In this document: positions 24,291 to 35,200 of the stretch, piece by piece
Position numbering within the stretch: the stretch's first letter is position 1
Layout: the number at the start of each line of letters is the position of its first letter
Source: Henckelia pumila
Lineage: Eukaryota > Streptophyta > Magnoliopsida > Lamiales > Gesneriaceae
Length of the DNA: 64,000 nt
Assembly: GCF_033568475.1 (NCBI RefSeq)
Contig: NC_133122.1
Location: 157,287,361-157,351,360 of the forward strand
Direction: 5' to 3'
Position numbers and translations under genes: made by a program
Notes under the pieces: model-generated
Databases searched by the model: none
What the model was told of the DNA's origin: nothing
Seen by the model: the letters and a program-made list of their open reading frames with translations, nothing else

Positions 24291-24687
24291 TTATTAGCGA
24301 CACCCTCTATCCTTTGATCAATTAATCGATGATTCTTACTCGTATGTTTTCTTTTTATTTGCGAGACATTGTAATGGTTTTTTTTTTTTGGGAGTTTTGT
24401 TGACTTCTAGGTTTATTGGTTTGGAGGGTACTTAATTTTCCTTATTTTTAATTTCCAATCAGTAAATTTCTAGTTGTATTAGTGTTCAAAATGTTGTAAT
24501 AATTATTTGATGCTTCAATTATCTTTCTCATCAGGACTTTGAATTCGTTGAGTTGAAAGAAGATAATTTTATTCTTGTTTACTAAGATTTTGCTTTTTTA
24601 TCATGTATATTGAGGTATAGTTATTGATTTTTATTTAATTTTTTAATGGTTCATTTGACTCGTATTTCTGCTAAATTTCTTGTAGGA

Positions 24688-24985
24688 ATGGAATCTGCAT
24701 CGGGATCATCTAATTTTTTGTTTTTGGGTAGCTGTGATTATAAAGATGACCTTTATATGATTTCAATCGATAATAGCTTCAGTCTCATGGAGTTGTTTCT
24801 GAATCTTGGGAGAAAATGTAAGGAGATTACTCCACACACTATGACATTGCAGTATCTAGCCCTCATCAGAAAAAATATTTTACATAGAACGAAGATGATG
24901 GCGTCCGTATTATGACTCATCTTCACACATCTATGAAACTTACAATAATTAACATGAGGGCTGTGGAAAAATACGAAATGAGATA
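24688..24985 (+). pseudogene. MULE transposase exon 1 (N-terminal region)
   Basis: ATG at 24688 directly follows an acceptor-like TTTCTTGTAG (24676-24685), suggesting a 5' untranslated intron; an upstream ATG at 24646 falls in that intron. The frame MESASGSSNFLFLGSCDYKD... is interrupted near 24880-24890 by a stop or frameshift, after which a second frame reads MTHLHTSMKL. After removal of the Athila element the exon ends in GCGAG|GTAAAA (29619-29629), a good 5' splice site. Assignment rests on position and on the splice junction rather than a strong domain. Confidence 0.65.
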
Positions 24986-24990
24986 TTACA

Positions 24991-26284
24991 TGATAGGAGT
25001 CGTTTTTGTGTGTTATTTTGCTTTGTTTTGCGTTTGTTTTGCATTCGTTTTGTTTACGTTGTGTCTGTTATTTTCCATTCTTGTTTCGTTTATTGTTTTT
25101 TTGTTTTTGTTGTCACTCCTCTGGTTTATTTATTTATATGGCAGGGATTCACCAAGAAATGCTGATACTCGGTGAGAAGGCGATGCACAATGGAGGCCGT
25201 GAGGAGAGCACAAGAAGAAAGTCACATTTCTGGAAAAAGCAAGGCGCGCGCAGGCTGTTGTTTTCTACCGCGCGGACGCAGTCACGGTTGAGAAAGACAG
25301 TAGCTTGATTCAAGCGAGGCGCACAGGCGGCCATTTTCTACCGCGCGGGCGCGGTCACGATTTTTGGAAACAGTAGGTGGCACAGTTTTGAGGCGCCCGC
25401 GCGGTAATTTTCTACCGCTCGGGCGCGATGCGATGATTTGATATTTTAATTTTTTTTTAGAGTTTATTTCGGGAAGGATTCTTGGGGACTTTAAATACAA
25501 TTATTTCCTTAGTTTTGGATGGTTAGACAGACGCAAATCAGGAGGCAGACGACGGCTGAACACTCGAGAATTTCTCTTCTCTGTTGGGAGTTTTTCTTTT
25601 CTTCTCTTCTGAATTTTTATGTTAAACACTTTTGAGATTGAATTTTTGTAATGAATTTCAGTAGCTAAGTTTTTATTTTGTTGGAATCGAGGGGATCCTA
25701 ACCCCGAAACACTTTAGTGTGATTGAATCATCGGACGTATTGAGATTTGATTTATGTTTAAAATTGAGTTTATCATGTTTTTCTTTCTATGTTGATGATT
25801 AGCTACCCTTAACATAGATTCGTAAATTGTGAATTTCTATCGAGAGATAGATTCTTAATTAGGATGAATGATAGAATCCATGGACTTAAAATATGCATAG
25901 AGATATGGTATTTAGTACATGTTGATAGCCATAGACCACCAGGTTGAAAGTTGTAGAATTCATAGAACGCAAAGCAATCATTCATGATAAATAATTAAAG
26001 AGATTTAATTATTTCACTGATTTGATTAGTTTGGCATTACCTCAAGAGAGAGTGTCAATGTTGTACGAATTTCTGTCAAATTTATAAGAATAAATTAATT
26101 TCCAATCGTCCAGTTCAATTAGGGGAAAGGTGAACCGAAATTCCAACAAAATCATTTTGAATTGGTATTCTTCAATCTGAGAATTGATTATTTGGTTGTG
26201 AAATTCACTTTTATTTACGTTGAGTTATTAATTTTAAATATTAGATAGTTTCAATAAAAATCAAATTTGAGACACTTTGTGTAG
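24991..26284 (+). repeat. 5' LTR portion of the Athila element
   Basis: Contains three related GC-rich tracts of the form TTTTCTACCGCGCGG / TACCGCTCGGGCGCG (about 25258-25430), then a TATA-like CTTTAAATACAA (about 25489-25500) and a T-rich leader. It lacks the terminal block and primer-binding site, passing directly into gag codons at 26281. Confidence 0.8.
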
Positions 26285-27498
26285 CAGCTAATCACTTTGA
26301 GATAAAGCCGGCCATTCTTCAAATGATTCAGAACACACTTCAATTTGGTGGGAGTGTCATCGATGAACCATATGTACACATCACAAATTTTCTGGAAATT
26401 TGTGATACATTCAAGATACAGGAAGTTTCTGATGACGCTATTCGGTTGCGTCTATTCCCTTTTTCACTGCGAGACAAGGCGAAAGCATGGCTGACGAATT
26501 TACCTGCAGGTTCCATCATGAATTGGGATGATTTGGCGAAGTCTTTCCTCACCAAATACTTTCCACCATATAAGTCAATGAAGCTGAGAACTGATATCAC
26601 AACTTTTTCCCAAGGAGAACAGGAAACGTTTTACGAAGCATGGGAGCGCTACAAGGATCTACTGCGAAGATGTCCACACCACCAATTACCAGAGGGTCTT
26701 GTGGTACAAACTTTTTACTATGGTCTTACTCACTCAAATCGTACCATGTTAGATGCAGCTGCAGGTGGAAATCTTCTGCGAAAATCGTCAGAGGATGGCT
26801 TTGAATTAATCAAGGAAATGGCATCTAGTAACTATCATCCTCAATCTGAAAGGGGTGCAGCCCGGAAATCTTCTGGAATTCATCAAATTGATGCATTCAC
26901 ATCAGTGGCTGCTCAACTTGAAGTCATGAACAAAAGGATTGAGGAGCTAAGCGTGGGAAACTCTGTGATGCGAGTACAAGAAGTGTGGTGTGAAAATGGT
27001 GGTGCAGAGCATTTCACGAAAGACTGTCAAACATTTTCTCAACCAGAGGGAGTTATGGCAAGTCACATGGGAAATCAAAATCGCCCAAGGAATGACCCAT
27101 TTTCGAATTCATACAATCCAGGGTGGAAACAACATCCAAATTTCTCGTGGGGTGGACAGAATAATAAAGCATATGGAAATCAGAACTACAGCAGGCAGCC
27201 TCAAGAGGAGAAATCAAGCTTGGAGCAGATGATGCAGAAGTTTATATCATCTACTAAAACCCGCATGCAGAATCAAGATGCATCGATAAAGAATCTGGAG
27301 AATCAAATAGGGCAATTGGCCAAATCAATTTCCAGCAGAGATCAGGGTACTTTGCCAAGTGACACTGAGAAGAATCCGAAAGAACAGGTGAAAGCAATTG
27401 AATTAAGGAGTGGAAAGACGGTCGAGCCTGAAAAAAAAGCGAGAAAGAGCCAGAAACAGTTACATCAGAAAAAACTTCAGGTAAGTCATCTATCTTAA
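26281..27498 (+). pseudogene. Athila-type gag, 5'-truncated
   Basis: Open frame from GTAGCAGCTAATCAC, which reads as an internal gag segment rather than a start (VAANHFEIKP precedes the first Met at 26323). The core has the retrotransposon gag signature RLFPFSLRDKAKAWLTNLP (about residues 45-63 from the Met) and KSFLTKYFPP. It is followed by a Gln/Asn-rich linker and a lysine-rich tail. A single zinc-knuckle-like Cys/His region (VWCENGGAEHFTKDC) has lost its first Cys pair. The frame ends at TAA 27496; a C-homopolymer (about 27502-27509) and a stop near 27581 separate it from pol. Confidence 0.88.
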
Positions 27499-27601
27499 CA
27501 CCCCCCCACCCACTTCACAATCAAAAATTGTTGCACCACCACCTTTTCCTGCAGCTCTTAAGAAGGCCAAGCTAGACTCTTAGTTTGGTAAATTCTTAGA
27601 A

Positions 27602-29433
27602 GTGTTTAAAAAATTGAATATCAATATACCCTTCGCTGATGCACTAATGCAAATGCCAAGTTATGCGAAATTCTTGAAAGAGATCCTCTCTAACAAGAGG
27701 AAATTGGAGGAGCATGCGATGATAAGTCTGACGGAAAACTGCTCGACGCTGGTTCATAATAAAATCCCACTAAAGCAAAAGGATCCAGGGAGTTTCTCTA
27801 TACCCTGTGTAATTAATGATGTTCAATTTCATAAGGCTTTGTGTGATTTGGGTGCGAGTATAAATCTAATGCCTTACTCTGTGTTTAGGAAATTGAACTT
27901 GGGAGAACCAAAGTCCACCAGAATGTCGTTACAACTGGCGGACAGGTCCATCAAATATCCACGGGGTATAATCGAGGACATACTTGTAAAAGTGGACAAA
28001 TTCATCTTCCCCATGGACTTCGTGGTGTTAGATATGGAAGAGGATTTGGGCATGCCACTCATCTTGGGTAGACCTTTCCTGGAAACAGGAAAGGCACTAA
28101 TAGATGTCCAGAAGGGAGAGTTGCTTTTGAGAGTGGGAGAAGAGAAAATTTCGTTTGATGTTTTTAATGCTTTAAAATTTTCTCAGAATAATGAAGAATG
28201 TTTTCAACTAGATGTAGTGGATTCACTGTTATTTGATTATGTGCAGGATACTTTTCAGGAACCATTAGAAACTGCACTTATATCTGAGCATGTGGATGAT
28301 TTCAGTGATGAAATTGAAGAGATGACTGCATATTTGAATGACAACCAGTCATGGAGAAGAGGTGGAAAGCTTAGACTTGAAGATCTTGGCAACCGGAAGG
28401 ATTTAGTCCTTCAGAAACCAAGCATTGAGGAACCACCCACTTTGAAATTGAAACCATTTCCTACCCATCTCAAATATGTATTTTTAGGTGAGAATGATAA
28501 TTTACCTGTCATAATTTCGTCTTCTTTGACAGGTGAGATAGAGGCCAGATTAATGGATGTGCTCAAGAATCACAAGAGTGTATTTGCTTGGAAAGTGGCA
28601 GATATCAAAGGAATAAATCCGTCCATATGCATGCACAAGATCTTAATGGAAGAGAGCATCAACCCATTAGTCCAACCACAGAGGAGACTAAACCCGAAGA
28701 TGCAGGAAGTTGTAAAAGCTGAGACGATCAAACTGTTGGACGCAGGTATCATTTATCCTATTTCTGATAGTCCATGGGTGAGTCCAGTGCAGTGTGTACC
28801 AAAGAAAGGGGGGATAACTGTCATAAAGAATGAGAATAATGAATTAATACCTACTAGGACAGTTACAGGTTGGCGTGTGTGCATAGATTATAGAAAATTA
28901 AATGACGCGACCCGTAAGGATCATTTTCCTCTCCCGTTCATTGATCAAATGCTAGAGAGATTGGCTGGGTATGAGTTTTACAGTTTTTTAGATGGGTACT
29001 CAGGATACAATCAAATAGCGATTGCACTTGAAGACCAGGATAAAACGACTTTCACTTGCCCATATGGTACGTTTGCCTATAGACATATGCCTTTCGGATT
29101 GTGTAACACTCCTGCTACTTTTCAGAGATGCATGACTGCCATTTTTCATGATATGGTCAAAAATTTTTTAGAAATTTTCATGGATGATTTCTCTATTTTC
29201 GGTCAATCTTTTGATGCATGTCTGCATAACTTGAATTCTGTGTTAATGAGATGCGAGGAGACAAATTTGGTGCTGAACTGGGAGAAGTGTCATTTCATGG
29301 TGACAGAAGGTATAGTTCTGGGTCACCGAATTTCTGAATAGGGGATCGAGGTGGACAGGGCCAAGGTGCAAGTTATTCAAAATTTACCTCCACCCACAAC
29401 AGTCAAGGGAGTTAGAAGTTTCTTAGGACATGC
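27602..29433 (+). pseudogene. Athila-type pol fragment (protease and reverse transcriptase)
   Basis: Open to a TAG at 29339-29341, then readable to 29433. The aspartic protease is CDLGASINLMPYSVF (about residues 81-95; CDLGAS in place of DTGAS is normal for Athila) with LILGRPFL downstream. Reverse transcriptase runs from about residue 370, with WRVCIDYRKLN and the active site EIFMDDFSIFG. The sequence stops in the connection region at SFLGHA, where it jumps into LTR sequence. RNase H and integrase are therefore missing and the element cannot move by itself. Confidence 0.9.
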
Positions 29434-29609
29434 TTTGAGACACTTTGTGTAGTTGAAAATCAACAAGACAAATTACTATCGTTAGTCCCTGAGGACGATA
29501 CTCGTACTCAGTACATTTTATTATAACTTGAATCGTGCACTTGCGATTATTATCGACTGGATTTGAGAGATTTGTAAAGAAAATTTAAGTGTTAGTATTC
29601 CGTCGATCA
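29434..29609 (+). repeat. 3' end of the Athila LTR
   Basis: Carries the typical LTR-end phrase GTCCCTGAGGACGATACTC (about 29491-29509) and 'cgtgcacttgcga' (29535-29547), and ends CCGTCGATCA before the target duplication TTACA. Only the first 19 bp overlap the 5' LTR portion. Confidence 0.82.
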
Positions 29610-29948
29610 TTACAATTCTGCGAGGTAAAAACTCTTGCCTTGATTTTTTGATTTCCATATAAATTTGGTTGATGTTTATAAATATTTATTTAATTTTTTT
29701 ATTGGTAAGTAATTTGCAACGTGCAACTACTAATAATATATTGTTTATTGATATCTCATTTTTTTGTCATATTATGTTTAGTGCTTTTGCGAATCTAAAT
29801 CTTATGTAAGAAGTAAGTTATATTTTTCAAATCATTAGAGTTTTGAACTATTAACTAGAATATGAGTATTTTTTATTTGTGTTATGTTAATAATTTACTT
29901 TAATTTAAAAAATGGGAGGTTAATAAAAATTTTCATTACTTAAAATAG

Positions 29949-30881
29949 GTTTGGATCTGAAGATGACAAGTTCGCTAGTAACGATGATCATCTTCAAGTG
30001 GGTTTGTTAAGAAATTCTATAGACACTTGGAGTAATTGAATTCGAGGAGTGGGTCAGATATTCAAGGATGTTGCAGAATTTCGAGTATATGCCAAGAACT
30101 ATGAAATTGCTACGAGACGGTCTTTTTTGTATAAAAAGAATGATAAAGATAAGGTTATTCTTGAATGTAGCGCAAATGACTGCTCTTGGAAAATTTATGC
30201 TTCAAGACACAAAGCTGACAATCTCTTTGGAATTAGAAAATGTAATCTAACACATACATGTGGAGATGACAATCTTTGTAGTAGAGGACATCCTAGAGCT
30301 GATGTTGCATGGGTTTCCAATGTTGTGATGGAGAGATTGAGAGGAGAACCGTCTTATCGACCATGTATGATGTTGAAAGATATACAAAGGGATTATGGGG
30401 TCGATCTCAATTACCACAAGGTTTGGAGAGGGAAAGAAATGTCAATGCGTGACATTCATGGTGTAGAGGATGAATCTTATGACAAACTAAGATGATATTG
30501 CAATGCTATCAAAGTAACTAATCCGGGAAGTATTGTTGAGTGTGAAATTGACCTTTTAAGTAATAAATTTAAACGGTTATTCATTTTTTTCAATGCATGT
30601 GCAACTGGTTTATCAGTGGATGTAGACCCTTGATTTTCTTGGATGGCACTGACATAAAAAATAAATACAAGGGAAATATTTTGGTTGCCATTGCAAAGGA
30701 TGATAATGATGATCTTTTTACGTTAGCATATGCAGTTTTGGATTCTGAAAATGATGATAATTGGGGATGGTTTTGTTTCCATCTCAAAGGTGTTCTAGTT
30801 TCACATCAGTGTATGGTATTCGATGAGTTTACCTTTTTCTCCGATAGGCATCCCAGGATAATCAAGGCAGTTGAGTTAATA
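29949..30881 (+). pseudogene. MULE transposase exon 2, part 1 (zinc domain and first DDE residues)
   Basis: Follows acceptor TTAAAATAG (29940-29948) and continues the frame of exon 1. After a TGA at 30037 it holds the MuDR N-terminal domain: IFKDVAEFRVYAKNYEI, CSANDCSWKIYASRH and CNLTHTC supply the Cys/Cys/His/Cys ligands. A TGA at 30493 stands where a Trp is usual (KLR-stop-YC). A frameshift near 30610 precedes GCRPLIFLDGTDIKNKYKG (catalytic Asp) and DEFTFFSDRHPRIIKAV (second Asp). The exon is cut at 30881 by the young Tekay element. Confidence 0.9.
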
Positions 30882-32219
30882 TGTAGTAGCCCGTACCCTA
30901 ATTGAGTAATTAAAGGATTAATGCTAATTAATTCAATTAGGCATCGGACGGATCGGAAGCTCCGAAGGGACGATCGGAAGCTCCGATCGGGATCGGAAGC
31001 TCCGATGAGGATCGGAGGCACCGATGATATTACGTCATCCATGATGTGTGGCTGGATCGGAAGCTCCGATCAGGATCGGACGTTCCGATCACCCCTATCC
31101 GAAGTCAACAAATGATATTTTGACACGTGGCAGATCAGGATCTTCGGAAGCTCCGATGGCAGGATCGGACGTTCCGATCGAAGTTCGGACGTTCCGATCG
31201 AGGATCGGAGGCTCCGATCGTTGTCTATAAATAGAAGGCCGAGACTTCATTTCTCCTTGCCAATTCCGGATTTCCTCTCTATTTCTAGTCATATTCGAGT
31301 TGTTCTAGCCTTCCTAGGCTTGAACCGGGAGTCGTCTAGGCGTTCGGTAGTCGTAGCGGATTTGTGCCCAAGTTCTGGAGGCATCGACATCAAAGGGCTA
31401 ACGACGGACGAAGGTATAGCTTTTGCTTCCTATAAATATTTAGGAGTATGCAATAGCTTAGTTAAGGCTTTTAGAGCACTGTAATGATAGTAGTATCATT
31501 TCGCTGTGTAGGCGGACTTTAGGCTTGGGCTTAGAGCTGGTAGTGCCTACCGGGTATTTGAGGTACGAAAGTACTGTTCGAGATATCCTGACTGAGTATG
31601 CATGTATTATGTGACTGCATGATTTATATGTCATGATATTATGCTGCATTCATTTGCATCTTGCTGTATCTCCTTCGAGATGTCTGTAGTAGGGTTGTAC
31701 CCTATCCTGTTAGTGGATGGACTTCCATCGATTTGGGTCCGGCGTATCCACAGTTATCTCGGTATGGGAGCCACCTCCTGAAGCGACGGCACAGCGTGCT
31801 ACATACCAGGGCCCGGTCTGTCTCTGTTATCTGATCCTTGACCTCGAGTCTATAGGGAGTTCACTTTGCATGCATGTATACTCATACTCTCGCACTGAGC
31901 GTTTTATGCTCACGTCTCGTACTCTGTATTTTCTGGACACCCTATTCCATGGGGCAGGTTTGCGATTGGACGAGGAGGGTGGATCCAGGAGAGGCTAGTC
32001 AGTGGTTGGCCAGCTGGAGCTTCGTCTAGGCTTTATTACTGTTGTTTGGGTTTATACAGCTATTCGATTTGGTTGTATATTATTGGATAATTACAGATTC
32101 CTTTACTTGGGATTGTATAATGTTATTGGTTTCCGCAGTTTTATTCTGATATCTGTTTTTTTAAGTTAATTGCATGCCTAAGTTCTGTTTAGTAGGTGAT
32201 CCGGGTAAGGGTCACTACA
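30882..32219 (+). repeat. 5' LTR of the young Tekay element
   Basis: Begins TGTAGTAGCCCG and ends GGGTCACTACA. Ten copies of a 13-bp inverted repeat of the form TCGGA-N3-TCCGA (N3 mostly AGC, CGT or GGC; one copy ends ACCGA) lie between about 30952 and 31222, directly before the TATA box TCTATAAATAG (31226-31236). Four differences from the 3' LTR were seen at 31042, 31506, 31634 and 32153 (approximate positions). Short ORFs through the motif cluster are artefacts. Confidence 0.96.
31226..31236 (+). promoter_or_regulatory. TATA box of the young Tekay 5' LTR
   Basis: CTATAAATAG lies immediately after the inverted-repeat cluster. Transcription of the element would start about 30 bp downstream. 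The identical site in the 3' LTR is near 37180-37190 and could drive outward transcription into the MULE. Confidence 0.7.
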
Positions 32220-32223
32220 TTTA

Positions 32224-32235
32224 TGGTATCAGAGC
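32224..32235 (+). other. Primer-binding site (initiator Met tRNA type)
   Basis: TGGTATCAGAGC, four bases after the end of the 5' LTR, is complementary to the 3' end of plant initiator methionine tRNA, which primes minus-strand DNA synthesis in Tekay elements. Confidence 0.9.
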
Positions 32236-32284
32236 ATGCAAAAGATTTCTTGGGATTTAGTCTCATCTTGAGGTATTTTTGTAG

Positions 32285-35200
32285 ATGTCAAATCGTGACG
32301 ACCAGAGTTCTCATGGCAGTGTTGGTGGGCGTTGGGGTGATGCCGACCGGGAGCCTCGTCGAGAACGGCGTCATCGTCATCATGACGACGAGCGTTTCAC
32401 TGTGCGTCGATTCTTAGCTATGGGTCCTAAGCCCTTAGTTGGAGGTGAGTCTCCGGAGGATGCGGAGAACTGGTTAGACCGCATGGAGACGACTTTTCAG
32501 ACTTTCCAATGCACTGATGAGCAGAAGGTGGAGACCCTTGGCTATCTTCTGGATGGGCGTGCGCGCAGGTGGTGGAGGTTTACTTCTGCACCTTTTGTTG
32601 CGGCGAGAGGAGTGGCCACTTGGGCCGAGTTCCGCACAGCTTTCCAAAAGCGGTATTTTCCTCCTGCACTCCGTCAGTCGAAGGCAGGCGAGCTACTGAG
32701 TCTGCGATAGGGAACTATGTCTATCGATGAGTATCAGCAGAGGTTCTTTGATCTGCTATCCTATTGCCCCGAGATTGCTGATAGCTCAGAGATGAAGTAT
32801 AATATGTTCCTTCAGGGCCTTAACCCTGAGATCCATGACCGTGTGGCGGTTGGCGACGACATGTCTTACGAGGGTTTGGTGAGCCGTTGTCACCAGGCGG
32901 AGGACAGCATTCGGCGGAACAGGTCTTTCTCTCAGTCGAGACCTGCTAGTTCTTTGGGTCCCCGTGCCCAAACTTTCAAGAAGTCTGGATCTTCTTCTTC
33001 CTCTGGTTCTGGAGGTGTTGTCCGTTACGGTAAGAAGGAGAAGTGTGATCACTGTGGGAAGAACCATCCATCCGACAAGTGCCGCAGAGCTTCTGGAGCT
33101 TGTTTCCGTTGTGGAGAGACTGGTCATATCCGGAGGGATTGTCCACAGTCTGGGGGAGGCGGTTCTGGTTCTGGTTCAGGATCGGGTTCTCAGGCTACCG
33201 TTCAGCAGAGGTCGCAGGCACAGTCTGCTGGGAGTTCTCATTTGAGGCCACGAGCTTCTGGCCAGGTGTTTGCCCTGAGACATGATCAGGCTGTGGAGGA
33301 GAATGAGAAAGTCATCGCAGGTACATTTATGCTTTATGGTATACTTGCTCTTGTACTTATTGACACTGGTGCATCTCATTCCTTCATTTCTGCACGTTTT
33401 GTTAAGAGGCATAAGTTACCATGCATTGCACTAGACGTAGTGATGTCTGTTTCTACTCCGACGGGCCAATCTGCTTTGGCTAAGCGTCTAGTGATGGGTT
33501 GCCCTTTAGAGTTTGAAGGGAACGTTCTGTTGGTGAATCTCATGGTCCTGGCGATGGACGACTTTGATTGCATTCTGGGAATAGATGTGCTGACTACCTA
33601 TCGAGCTTCAGTGGACTGCTATCAGAGATTAGTACGCTTTCATCCGGAAGGGAGTGAGAGTTGGTTTTTCTATGGTGAGGGAGCGCGACCCCCGATGCCT
33701 TTGGTATCAGCTTTGAGAGCCTGTCGAGCTCTAGAGTCTGGCGGGGAAGGCTACCTTATCTATGCAGTTGATTTGTCCGCTGAGAGTATTGGGATAGAGA
33801 GCATTCCTGTTGTGGATGAATTTCCAGATGTGTTTCCTGATGAGATTCCGGGTATTCCTCCTGCTAGGGAAGTCGAGTTTGGCATAGAGTTGATGCCGGG
33901 TACTTCGCCTATTTCTAGAGCACCGTATCATCTGGCTCCGTCAGAGATGCGTGAGTTAAAGAATCAGCTACAGGATCTTTTGGACAAGGGGTACATTCGT
34001 CCTAGTGTATCTCCTTGGGGAGCTCCTGTTCTCTTCGTGAAGAAGAAGGATGGGTTGATGCGGCTGTGCATTGACTACCGGCAGCTGAATCGAGTGACTG
34101 TGAAGAACAAGTATCCGTTGCCTCGTGTTGATGACTTGTTTGACCAGCTGCAGTGCACATCAATTTACTCCAAGATTGACTTGAGATCTGGGTATCATCA
34201 GTTGAGAGTCCGTGATCAGGACGTAGCCAAGACTGCATTCCGTACTCGCTATGGGCATTACGAGTTCCTAGTGATGTCATTTGGTTTGACTAATGCGCCG
34301 GCTATATTCATGGATTTGATGAACCGTGTCTTCAGGGAGTATTTGGACAAGTTTGTCGTGGTCTTCATTGACGACATCTTGGTGTATTCGCGTAATACGG
34401 AAGAGCATGTTTCTTACTTGCGGTTGGTACTGCAGACTCTTCGAGATGAGCAATTGTACGCCAAGCTGAGCAAGTGTGAGTTCTGGATGGATAGAGTGGT
34501 TTTTCTTGGCCATATCATATCCAGGGAGGGGATTTCTGTTGATCCAAGCAAGATTGAAGCGGTACTTAATTGGTCGCGTCCGACGACAGTTGCTGAGATC
34601 CGTAGTTTTCTGGGTCTAGCAGGGTATTATCGTCGCTTCATTCTGAACTTCTCTCAGTTAGCTCGACCGTTGACGCAGCTTACCCGCAAGGGTGTGGATT
34701 TTGAGTGGTCCTCCGAGTGTGAGGAGAATTTCCGTGAGCTTCGACGGCGGTTGACTTCTGCGCCGGTGTTAGCATTACCGTCAGGATCTGGAGGGTATGT
34801 AGTTTACATGGATGCTTCTCTTCAGGGGTTAGGTTGTGTCCTGACTCAGAATGGGCATGTAATCGCATACGCTTCTAGACAGCTGAAACTTCACGAGGAC
34901 AACTACCGAGTCCATGATTTGGAGTTAGCAGCCATTGTGTTCGCTTTGAAGATCTGGCGTCATTATCTGTATGGCGAGAAATTTGAGATCTTCACCGACC
35001 ATAAGAGTCTCAAGTATTTGTTCACTCAGGCGGAGTTGAACATGAGGCAGAGACGTTGGATGGACTTGCTTAAGGACTATGATTGCGAGATTAAGTACCA
35101 TCCGGGAGCTGCTAATCTCACCGCTGATGCTTTGAGTCGCAAGGTGCGACTATCCGCACTTCAGACTTGTTCGATGTCTAGTGCGATCAGTGACTGTTGT

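Larger units (their letters stand above)
24991..29609 (+). mobile_element. Athila-type element, internally rearranged, TSD TTACA
   Basis: The element is bounded by TGATAGGAGTCG and CCGTCGATCA and flanked by TTACA at 24986-24990 and 29610-29614. It has a 5' LTR missing its last part (24991-26284), a gag-pol core, and only the last about 175 bp of a 3' LTR (29434-29609). The 19-bp phrase TTTGAGACACTTTGTGTAG occurs at both LTR/core junctions (26266-26284, 29434-29452). RNase H and integrase are absent. It sits in the transposase gene 29 bp upstream of the exon 1 splice site, once corrected for the insertion. Confidence 0.9.

Noticed and set aside
24646..24687. Upstream Met at 24646 as the transposase start
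   Set aside because: The interval ends in an acceptor-like TTTCTTGTAG and reads as intron sequence; ATG 24688 fits better.
30952..31222. CRISPR-like array of short repeats
   Set aside because: The motifs are self-palindromic with irregular spacing, lie in an LTR promoter of a plant element, and have no constant repeat-spacer architecture or cas genes.
30921..31292. Overlapping ORFs on both strands in the Tekay LTR (repeated identically at 36875-37246)
   Set aside because: They run through the TCGGA-N3-TCCGA motif cluster; repeats of inverted sequence open several frames. Duplicates in the other LTR show they are repeat by-products.
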